In this document: in pieces, positions 57,019 through 64,000 of the stretch
How the letters are laid out: every line of letters begins with the position of its first letter
Position numbering within the stretch: position 1 is the stretch's first letter
Assembly (NCBI RefSeq): GCF_900215465.1
Contig: NZ_OBEH01000006.1
Span: 232,321 to 296,320 of the forward strand
Direction: 5' to 3'
Length of the DNA: 64,000 nt
Source: Flagellimonas pacifica
GTDB taxonomy: Bacteria > Bacteroidota > Bacteroidia > Flavobacteriales > Flavobacteriaceae
Notes under the pieces: generated by a model
What the model saw: the letters and a program-made list of their open reading frames with translations, nothing else
What the model was told of the DNA's origin: nothing
Databases searched by the model: none
Made by a program: the position numbers and the translations under genes

Positions 57019-58740
57019 TTAATACCATTCCTCTTCTCCTTCATCATATTCTACTTCTATCATATTAAAGCCTTTAAAAAAATCATATTCCATTGATACT
57101 TTGGGACGAATTTGTCTATCTATATTGTAGAATGAAACATCATAATTAAGCATTAAGCCAAAATAATCATTGTCCAAAACATCATCCACATCATCATATT
57201 CAATCCACTTTTTTGCTATGGTTTCATATATCAAAAGCCAATTCTCTCCGAATGAACTTGAGTTTTTAATTTCTTCTTTAAGTTTCTTTACATTTGGTTT
57301 TCTGCCATCATAAAGAGTTTCTTCAATTAAATGAAGGCATAATAATTTGGAAATGGAATCTTTGCTTTCTAAAATAGCTTCTACAAGTTTTTTAGGACAA
57401 TTTATCCTAAATGTAATTAACATCCATAACGACCAAGAAACTTCAAAAGAATGATTTAATATTAGATGCTCTTTGATTATTGAAATTAATACGTGTTTAA
57501 TTTTTTGCTTTGATTTATTATCCAGATAAATTTTATATATAAATATTATTTCAAAAATGACATCAATTGTACTTGAATCGATGAGCAATGTTTGCAGAAT
57601 AAATGATAAAAAGAAATCCCAATTTTCTTTTTCAATTACTGTGTCGCCTAATTGAAATTGTTTTAAGGCATAGCCAATTATCCAAGAAGAGTTTTTGGGG
57701 TAATTTGATATTGCATTATGTAAAATGGAGAAAAAATTTCTTAATTCGTATTTGTCGACTACATCAAAATTAAATCTATCAAACTGCTCTGACCAGTCTT
57801 CAATATATTTAAAAGGTAGCTTATTAATTCCTACTTTATTTTCATTTGTTTCTAGTTGGAATTCGTATAACACATGTTGGATTATTTTTAAAGCATTTTC
57901 AGCTTCATTTCGACTATTTAAATAAAAGTAGTAATCATCATAGTATCTTGTTCCTGTATGTGGAATGGAGTTTAATCTTTTTTCAATTTCTTCATCTATT
58001 CTATTCCCGATTACTTCTGCCAAAATGAGAGAAGTGTCAGGACCTATACATAAACCCACACTTTGCCTGTCATTGCAATTACGAACTAGTGTATCTATTA
58101 AATCTGCTGATTTGTAAATTTTTGCATCTCTATTTGTTCTTAAAAGATTCTGCCATCTGGTTTGGTCTGAAATAGCAATTTTAAATAATCTCTTTGCTTT
58201 TTCTTTACCTAAAATTGCCCAAGGAATTGAATGGGTATATATAGTTGGGTAAAACTGAGAAATGTCAAGGGTTAATTGAATTTTCTTGTCAAACGATTTT
58301 TCAATTAATTGAAATTTAAAATTGTTCCAAGAAGTACTTTTAGTTCTGACTGCTCTTCTGGCCCTAGCTTCAACGGGTGTGCTTTCTGAGTACACACTAA
58401 GTTTATATGTGCTTCTCAATAAACTCCAATTATCAATTACTGCTTTAGATAAATCAGAAAATTGTTTTGGGTTCGGGATGCCTAATTTTCTTCGCGAATA
58501 AATTCCTTTAGCTAAACTGAAAATTGCTAACTGAGAACTGTTGTATTTTCCATATTCATCTTGAAATCTTTTTTTTGCCATAGACCTACTTTCACCAAGT
58601 TTTTGTAATTTTTCGGAAGCAATAATTTTGCCCCATTTTGCGCTGATGTATCTATTTTTATTTGCAAAAGATTGTGAATTGAATGGTGGTGGTAATTCTT
58701 TAGGCAAATATCCTTTCTCTAGTACTTTTTTTAGATTCAT
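57019..58740 (-). CDS. Abi/UG-type reverse transcriptase, defence-associated
   Basis: This 573-residue protein has a reverse transcriptase domain in its first half. Motif A is LTLDISQFYPTIYTHSIPWA (about 155), motif B has the unusual SVGLCIGPDTSLILAEVIG (about 224) and motif C is the active-site RYYDDYYFYLN (about 267). The GPxxSxxLAE form of motif B is that of the Abi and unknown-group (UG/DRT) reverse transcriptases, not of group II introns or retrons. The second half (about 310-573) is helical with an acidic end (EVEYDEGEEEW) and no recognised domain. No protease or nitrilase partner is fused. Several UG enzymes act in phage defence, some with a nearby non-coding RNA; a role of that kind is inferred. 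Confidence 0.88.
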   Translation of the reverse strand: MNLKKVLEKGYLPKELPPPFNSQSFANKNRYISAKWGKIIASEKLQKLGESRSMAKKRFQDEYGKYNSSQLAIFSLAKGIYSRRKLGIPNPKQFSDLSKAVIDNWSLLRSTYKLSVYSESTPVEARARRAVRTKSTSWNNFKFQLIEKSFDKKIQLTLDISQFYPTIYTHSIPWAILGKEKAKRLFKIAISDQTRWQNLLRTNRDAKIYKSADLIDTLVRNCNDRQSVGLCIGPDTSLILAEVIGNRIDEEIEKRLNSIPHTGTRYYDDYYFYLNSRNEAENALKIIQHVLYEFQLETNENKVGINKLPFKYIEDWSEQFDRFNFDVVDKYELRNFFSILHNAISNYPKNSSWIIGYALKQFQLGDTVIEKENWDFFLSFILQTLLIDSSTIDVIFEIIFIYKIYLDNKSKQKIKHVLISIIKEHLILNHSFEVSWSLWMLITFRINCPKKLVEAILESKDSISKLLCLHLIEETLYDGRKPNVKKLKEEIKNSSSFGENWLLIYETIAKKWIEYDDVDDVLDNDYFGLMLNYDVSFYNIDRQIRPKVSMEYDFFKGFNMIEVEYDEGEEEWY

Positions 58741-59037
58741 AATATTTTACCTTCAATCACTTAATAGGCCGATTATTTTTGAAATATTGCACAACTTACT
58801 TATATACATGATTTCCCCTCGCATATACCGCTAATTTGATTGGCTATGCTAAAGTTTTTATGTTATGCGTTCAGCATCGCATACTTCTTGTTCAATAAAA
58901 GTTTTTGGGGGGAATCAGAACTAAATGTAAGAATTTTCTAAAAAATTATTACGTGTTCCATGTTTTAAATTGTAATGCTAAGGAAAATATATTACTTGAA
59001 CGCTCTAAGAAGATGGTTTGAATCTAAGATTGGGGAA
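58741..59037. other. Gap upstream of the reverse transcriptase, possible ncRNA
   Basis: About 300 bases without a gene lie between the XRE regulator and the reverse transcriptase, both on the minus strand. The segment is AT-rich and contains GCGATGCTGAACGC and TTAGCGGTATATGCG-like stretches on the minus strand that may fold. Defence reverse transcriptases often use an RNA encoded immediately upstream, so this is the place to look. I cannot define its ends. Confidence 0.35.
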
Positions 59038-59292
59038 TCAGAGATTTTTAAAAGAATCGGAATCAAAAAAATCTTTTAAGCTGATATCAAGAATTTTACA
59101 AAATCTATTAATGGTATGGACAGAAACCCCTCTTTTATCATTTATACTTTCCCACCTATTTAACGTTTGCCTCTCTAAATCGTTATTTTCTGCAAAACGT
59201 TTTTGATTGGAATCAACTTTTGTCCGCAATTCCTTGATTCTAATTGCAATTTTATTGTTCAGCGCAATATCCTCGGGTTTCAGTTTGGCCAT
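59038..59292 (-). CDS. Small XRE-family regulator
   Basis: This 84-residue protein has an HTH_3 fold: LNNKIAIRIKELRTKVDSNQ, RFAENNDLERQTLNRWES, GVSVHTINRFCKILDISLKD and FFDSDSF. It has no extra domain. It lies upstream of the reverse transcriptase on the same strand, with about 300 bases between, and may control that gene or the island edge. It is the last gene of the AT-rich defence island before the host-like SusC gene. Confidence 0.85.
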   Translation of the reverse strand: MAKLKPEDIALNNKIAIRIKELRTKVDSNQKRFAENNDLERQTLNRWESINDKRGVSVHTINRFCKILDISLKDFFDSDSFKNL

Positions 59293-60030
59293 ATTGCAAT
59301 TTTTGTTTATTGTAGAAAAAAAACGTAGGCCATTTGGATTACATTTTTATATTTCATTATATTTGAAATCGAATACATACATTTGCGATTCTTCGTTTAA
59401 AAACATTTGAAGCTTTCGCTTGGAGTCTTGGTTTGAAAACTGGTAATTTTTTGCAGCGAGACAATAAGCAGATGGCTCACGACCCGGGCGTGGGCTCTCT
59501 TATTGTTGCAAGGTATACCAGTACCCCAAACCAGTAAGTTGAGTTCCATGCCCAACTTTTTCTTAGCGGAAGGTTTCTTTTTGTCTTTTTCGGGGCATCG
59601 CCCAACCAATAGGGTTATGGGAAACATTGGGTTTTATTTTTTATTAAGGGTTACAACACTGGTCTGTTCCATTTTTGGGACAGGACAAACAGTATTTGAT
59701 ATCCTCTTTAAGAAAAAGCCCAAGAACCCTATTTGATCAGCCCTAGGCTATAGTTATGGGATATACGTTGCATTTTTCCGGTTTACGATATCCTTTTGTC
59801 CCATAACTGACGAACTCCATTTTTGGGCAACCGGCCCTAGCACAAAACCATAGCCACAAACTTTTAAGGAATCCTATTTCCAAGGGGTAAAACCTTGGAC
59901 AGGATGGCCTTTGTCCAGACCCATGCCCTAGGCCATTTGCCTTAGGGAACACACAAAACCCTCCAAACACTTGCAGGTACATGGAGGGCAGTCCGATCAA
60001 TTACAAATAATAATCAAACCTTTTAAAGTT
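59293..60030. other. 738-base leader region before the SusC gene
   Basis: No certain gene is seen. Visible structures are GTTATGGGA/TCCCATAAC (59753-59761 with 59799-59807, perfect, 37-base loop), CCAAGG/CCTTGG near 59880-59898, and a GC-rich hairpin around CACGACCCGGGCGTG near 59477-59492. The base composition rises from AT-rich to host-like after about 59400, so the boundary of the defence island probably lies there. The right part must hold the SusC promoter and leader. Confidence 0.5.
59617..59736 (+). CDS. Possible small secreted peptide
   Basis: A 39-residue frame starts MGNIGFYFLLRVTTLVCSIF and ends TVFDILFKKKPKNPI. It resembles a signal peptide followed by a basic mini-peptide. The same frame is open upstream to 59503. 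There is no further support, so it is listed with low confidence. Confidence 0.22.
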   Translation: MGNIGFYFLLRVTTLVCSIFGTGQTVFDILFKKKPKNPI

Positions 60031-63000
60031 ATGAAGAAATTACCGATTTGTACTTACAGGATATCCCTGTACTTAGTTTTTTATGTATTGTTTTCACCTT
60101 GGCTCACCGAAATGGTCTTAGCAAGTACTCCAACAAAGGATACTGTCATGCTCTGTCATGGAACGTTTCAATCCTCAATTATGGGTGTTGTAACTGATAC
60201 GGAGGGAGAACCTCTAATGGGGGTAACCGTACAAGTGGCATCATCGAAGCGGGGGGCCATTACCGATTTGGACGGTTCTTTCCGTATTCAGGCCAATACC
60301 GATGACAACCTTATTTTTTCGGCCTTGGGCTATAAGACCCAAACCGTTCCCGTTTCTGGTCGAAAACAAATAAACATACAATTGGAAGAGGAGGTGACCC
60401 AATTGGATGAAGTGGTGCTTAATGCAGGCTATTATACCGTTTCGGAAAAGGAACGTACCGGCAATATTGCCACTATCAAGGCCAAGACCATGGAAAAACA
60501 GCCCGTGGGTAATCCTTTGGCGGCCATTCAGGGGCATTTGTCCGGAGTGAACATTGTGCAGACCACTGGTGTGCCGGGAGGCGGTTACGAGATTGAGGTC
60601 AGGGGAAGAAATTTTATCAACGGGGTTTCGGATCCCTTGTTTATTGTGGACGGGGTTCCCTTTGGTTCCCAATCCTTGGTAGCATCAAGGGTCTCCAGTG
60701 AGATCATCGGTGGAGGTATCAGTCCGCTCAATGCCATCAATCCCAATGATATTGAAAGCATTGAGGTGTTGAAGGATGCCGATGCCACTGCCATATATGG
60801 ATCTCGGGCGGCCAATGGTGTGGTGCTCATTACCACCAAAAAGGGCAGGTCGGGTAAAACACGCTTCGATGCCCATTTGAGCACCTCCTTGGGCCGGGTG
60901 TCCCATTTTTTGAATTTGATGGATACCCAGCAGTATTTGGAGATCCGTAGGGAGGGCATTGCAAATGACGGACTTGCAGACCTGTTGGAGAATCCCGCGC
61001 TTGATTTTTTCTGGCCCGATATCAAATCATGGGACAACAATCGCTATACCGATTGGCAGCAAGAACTTATCGGTGGCACGGCGTACCGGAACAATGCCCA
61101 GCTATCGGTCTCAGGAGGAAGTGGACAGACCCAGTTTTTGGTCAGTGGTTCCTATCAAAAGGAGACCACGGTGTTTCCAGGAGATGCCAAGTATGGGAAG
61201 GCCAATATCCATAGCAATATTGGCCACCGGTCTGAAAATGGAAGGTTCAAGGTCAACTTTTCCACCAGTTATGCCCATGAGGACAATAAGTTGCCGGGAG
61301 CTGACTTTACCGGCAAGGCCTATTCGTTGGAACCCAATGCCCCGGCACCCTATGACGGAGAGGGCAATCTGAACTGGGAGAACAATTCGTGGGACAACCC
61401 CTATGCCGCATTGGAGGAGAAATTTGGGGCTGTGTCCAATACCCTGATATCAAATGCCCTTGTCTCGTACAAGATCAGGCCGAACTTGGAACTGAGATCC
61501 AGTATGGGCTTTACCAATTACCGATTGGATACCCATCGCGCCATGCCAAGCTCGGCCAGAAATCCCAGTTTTGGCCTTACGCCCCAAAACTATTCCAACC
61601 TGACCACCAATGCCTCCCAAAGGAATTCGTGGATCGTTGAGCCACAATTGAACTGGAAGAACCAATGGAACAAGTTTTCCCTCGATGTGCTGTTGGGAAT
61701 GACCTTCCAAGAGGAAACCACGCAACAAACAGTGGTCAGGGGAAGGGGATTTCCCAATAACGGATTGATCCATAACCTTGCCGCTGCCGAGACCTTGGAG
61801 ATCATTTCAGATGTGGATGGGGAATATAAATATGGTGCCGTCTTTGGGCGTATCAATTTGAAGCTGTTGGACAGGTATATCCTGAACCTGACCGGTCGTA
61901 GGGATGGATCTTCCCGATTTGGTCCCGGGAAACAGTTTGGAAATTTTGGTGCTGTTGGACTGGCATGGATCTTTTCCGAAGAACCCATTTTTGGTGAAGA
62001 ATCCCTTTTGAGCTTTGGGAAGTTGCGGGCCAGTTATGGTACCACCGGAAGCGATAATATTGGTGACTATCGATTTTTGGATACCTATAGTGTTTCCGGG
62101 GATGAATATGACGGAACCACGATCTTGGAACCCACGGGCATTTTTAACCCACAGTTTGGTTGGGAGTCCAACCGAAAACTGGAAGCTGCCCTGGAATTGG
62201 GGTTTTTCAACGACCGATTGCTGATCAATACCTCATGGTACCGGAACCGATCTTCCAACCAACTCGTGGGCATTCCCTTGGCGGCCACCACGGGGTTCTC
62301 GGAACTGACAGGAAATTTTGATGCCGTTGTGGAGAACTCCGGTCTAGAGGTGGACCTGCGTTCGGTCAATGTGCGGTCAAAGGGATTCCAGTGGGCCACA
62401 AACTTCAACCTTACCGTACCCAAGAACAAACTGGTGGCCTTTGATGGACTGGAATCGTCCACCTTTTCCAACCGCTACATCATCGGACAGCCCCTGACCA
62501 TCGTCAAGTTGTACCATGCCTTGGGTGTGGATCCAGAGACCGGTATCTACAGGTTCGAGGACTATGATGGGGACGGGGATATCAGTAGTTCGGGAGATCT
62601 GGAATGGATTGAGGACCTGGCACCCAAATTTTATGGAGGTCTGGGCAATTCAGTTAGCTTGGGGAATCTGACCTTGGATGTCTTTTTCCAGTTCAAAAAA
62701 CAAAAGGCCTACAACACCCTTAGGTTTGCCGCAACCCCGGGGTTCAAGGGCAATGTCCCGGTGGAACTGTTCGACCGATGGCGGGAGCCAGGTGACAATA
62801 ACCCAATTCAAAGGGCCTCCAGTGGATTTACCACGGTCGAGGACCAAGGTACGTACCAACAAAGGAGCAATGCGGCCGTTTCGGATGCTTCCTTTATCCG
62901 GCTCAGGAACGTTTCCCTCAATTATAAGGTCCCCACATTTGACAATGGGTTGGACATCAATGTATACCTACAGGGGCAGAACCTTTGGACCTTGACCGAT

Positions 63001-63087
63001 TATACCGGGCCGGATCCCGAACGGCCCAACAATACCCGTTTGCCCCCTTTGAGACAGCTCACTTTGGGCCTCCAGATCAGTTTTTAA
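60031..63087 (+). CDS. SusC/RagA TonB-linked outer-membrane transporter
   Basis: ATG 60031 is chosen over 59971 because it gives a signal-like N-terminus (MKKLPICTYRISLYLVFYVL); the product has 1018 residues. A carboxypeptidase-regulatory-like domain follows (IMGVVTDTEGEPLMGVTVQV; TDLDGSFRIQANTDDNLIFS; about 45-120). The plug domain contains LAAIQGHLSGVNIVQTTGVP, PLFIVDGVPFGSQ and IESIEVLKDADATAIYGSRA (about 150-270). The beta-barrel ends in LRQLTLGLQISF. These are standard SusC marks. It imports a glycan or peptide together with the SusD lipoprotein encoded next. No sigma/anti-sigma genes are visible, so the substrate is unknown. Confidence 0.96.
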   Translation: MKKLPICTYRISLYLVFYVLFSPWLTEMVLASTPTKDTVMLCHGTFQSSIMGVVTDTEGEPLMGVTVQVASSKRGAITDLDGSFRIQANTDDNLIFSALGYKTQTVPVSGRKQINIQLEEEVTQLDEVVLNAGYYTVSEKERTGNIATIKAKTMEKQPVGNPLAAIQGHLSGVNIVQTTGVPGGGYEIEVRGRNFINGVSDPLFIVDGVPFGSQSLVASRVSSEIIGGGISPLNAINPNDIESIEVLKDADATAIYGSRAANGVVLITTKKGRSGKTRFDAHLSTSLGRVSHFLNLMDTQQYLEIRREGIANDGLADLLENPALDFFWPDIKSWDNNRYTDWQQELIGGTAYRNNAQLSVSGGSGQTQFLVSGSYQKETTVFPGDAKYGKANIHSNIGHRSENGRFKVNFSTSYAHEDNKLPGADFTGKAYSLEPNAPAPYDGEGNLNWENNSWDNPYAALEEKFGAVSNTLISNALVSYKIRPNLELRSSMGFTNYRLDTHRAMPSSARNPSFGLTPQNYSNLTTNASQRNSWIVEPQLNWKNQWNKFSLDVLLGMTFQEETTQQTVVRGRGFPNNGLIHNLAAAETLEIISDVDGEYKYGAVFGRINLKLLDRYILNLTGRRDGSSRFGPGKQFGNFGAVGLAWIFSEEPIFGEESLLSFGKLRASYGTTGSDNIGDYRFLDTYSVSGDEYDGTTILEPTGIFNPQFGWESNRKLEAALELGFFNDRLLINTSWYRNRSSNQLVGIPLAATTGFSELTGNFDAVVENSGLEVDLRSVNVRSKGFQWATNFNLTVPKNKLVAFDGLESSTFSNRYIIGQPLTIVKLYHALGVDPETGIYRFEDYDGDGDISSSGDLEWIEDLAPKFYGGLGNSVSLGNLTLDVFFQFKKQKAYNTLRFAATPGFKGNVPVELFDRWREPGDNNPIQRASSGFTTVEDQGTYQQRSNAAVSDASFIRLRNVSLNYKVPTFDNGLDINVYLQGQNLWTLTDYTGPDPERPNNTRLPPLRQLTLGLQISF

Positions 63088-63100
63088 TCCAAATAAAAAA

Positions 63101-64000
63101 ATGATGAAAAAAGTAAAGAACAGTACAAATCGAAAGCCGGCCTTTTTGGCCCTACTTTTAAGATGCAGACCATTGAGGCAATGCCCCATTCTTTTAGCGA
63201 TGTTACTTCTATTGATGGGGTGCTCGGATTTTGTGGAAGTGGAGACTCCCAAGAACATACTGATATCCGAGACCGTGTTCAATGATTCCGCCACCGTGGA
63301 ATCGGCCTTGGCGAACCTGTATTACGATATGCGCGAAGGGGGCATGGTCTCCGGTACCTATGGCCTGACCCCTGTGTTGGGCATTTATAGTGATGAACTG
63401 GATTATTATGGGTTCAATGCGGATTATGCCCAATTGTTCCAGCATAGTGTGCTATCTGCCAACACGGTCATCTTGGATTGGTGGAAGCAGGCCTACCACC
63501 TTATTTATGGGGCCAATGACATTGTGAAGGGAGTGGGAACTTCAGATGGATTGACCCCTGATGAAAAGAAGGTGTTCAAGGGGCAGGCCCTGTTTGTCAG
63601 GGCCTACATACACAGTTTGTTGGTGTCCCTTTATGGGGATGTTCCCTATATCAAGACAACGGATTACAGGGAGAACAATACGGTATCCCGAATGCCCCGG
63701 TCAGAGGTATATGAAAATATCATAACAGACCTTAAGGAGTCCGTTGTGCTGTTGGAAGGGATTGATGTTGCTTCCCCTGCTCGGGCATTGCCCGATGCAT
63801 TCGTGGCCAAGGCCTTTTTGGCCAGGATGTACCTGTATGTGGAAAACTGGGAAATGGCGGCATCCTTGGCCACCGAACTTATCGATGCTTTCCAGTTGGA
63901 GGCCAATCTGGACCAAGTGTTCCTCAAGGGTTCCCAAGAGACGATATGGCAGCTCAGGGCGGATGCTGATTTTCCGAAGAACACAAGGGAGGCCGTGCAA
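63101..64000 (+). CDS. SusD/RagB lipoprotein, 3' end outside window
   Basis: ATG 63101 or 63104 begins a protein with an unusually long N-terminal part before the lipobox (AMLLLLMGCSDFVEV); 300 residues are visible and the frame is open at the window end. SusD features are KNILISETVFNDSATVESAL, ANLYYDMREGG, FKGQALFVRAYIHSLLVSLY, GDVPYIKTTDYRENNTVSRM and the helical AKAFLARMYLYVENWEMAAS. It caps the SusC transporter on the cell surface and binds the substrate. It starts 13 bases after the SusC stop, so the pair is one operon. Confidence 0.93.
   Translation, partial: MMKKVKNSTNRKPAFLALLLRCRPLRQCPILLAMLLLLMGCSDFVEVETPKNILISETVFNDSATVESALANLYYDMREGGMVSGTYGLTPVLGIYSDELDYYGFNADYAQLFQHSVLSANTVILDWWKQAYHLIYGANDIVKGVGTSDGLTPDEKKVFKGQALFVRAYIHSLLVSLYGDVPYIKTTDYRENNTVSRMPRSEVYENIITDLKESVVLLEGIDVASPARALPDAFVAKAFLARMYLYVENWEMAASLATELIDAFQLEANLDQVFLKGSQETIWQLRADADFPKNTREAVQ

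Noticed and set aside
59743..60000. 85-codon minus-strand frame before SusC
   Set aside because: Cys/Gly/Pro-rich unlikely protein covering inverted repeats of the leader; no support.
36767..60030. Direct repeats that could be attachment sites of the mobile block
   Set aside because: By eye I found no convincing direct repeat shared by the two edges, so no att sites are called.
1..64000. tRNA, rRNA and CRISPR arrays
   Set aside because: No cloverleaf-like tRNA with conserved loops, no rRNA sequence and no regularly spaced direct repeats were noticed; a covariance search could still find small RNAs.

Overview
The window comes from a member of the Bacteroidota, most likely a marine Flavobacteriaceae. 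The evidence is a SusC/SusD pair, BfmA-type mobilization genes, SprB-like and RHS giant surface proteins, weak Shine-Dalgarno sequences, and flavobacterial-type -7 boxes (TAnnTTTG) at a few starts. I do not assign a genus. I see no rRNA, tRNA or CRISPR array.

Region 1 (1-24952, all + strand) is an RHS polymorphic-toxin locus. It holds two very large exported proteins without a T9SS C-terminal sorting domain, two small exported proteins, and a 3547-residue RHS protein. That protein ends in an AT-rich, unrecognised C-terminal toxin module of about 235 residues. A small lipoprotein follows in the position of an immunity gene. Next come debris (the tail of a displaced toxin, and on the other strand the tail of an XRE regulator), a second immunity-like lipoprotein and a terminator.

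Region 2 (25385-36766, + strand, almost every junction overlapping) is a compact type II secretion / type IV pilus-like operon: MORN protein, GspK-, GspI- and GspJ-like pseudopilins, GspF, GspG, prepilin peptidase, GspE, secretin GspD, GspL/PilN-like, GspM/PilO-like, an Fn3-like lipoprotein and a GspC/PilP-like protein. All four pseudopilins carry Lys-Ala instead of Gly before the predicted cleavage site. No PilT-type retraction ATPase is present. The operon directly follows the giant RHS genes, so I propose that this apparatus exports them; this is inference.

Region 3 (about 37160-42202) is a mobilization module: ssb, a RadC/JAB protein, a candidate oriT with three stacked inverted repeats, a BfmA/BtgA-type protein, a MobB-type relaxase and a TraG/VirD4-type coupling protein. 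No integrase is visible.

Region 4 (42338-59292) is an AT-rich defence island. It has a C5 methyltransferase with a divergent XRE controller and putative restriction enzyme, a 1602-residue exonuclease-like/RecQ/UvrD fusion, a DUF4297-HerA pair, a zinc-dependent phospholipase C-like secreted protein, an Abi/UG-type reverse transcriptase and a small XRE regulator. Several of these genes are separated by structured, palindrome-rich intergenic segments that resemble cassette recombination sites.

Region 5 (59293-64000) returns to host-like sequence: a long leader, then a SusC/RagA TonB-dependent transporter and the start of its SusD/RagB lipoprotein partner, cut by the window end.
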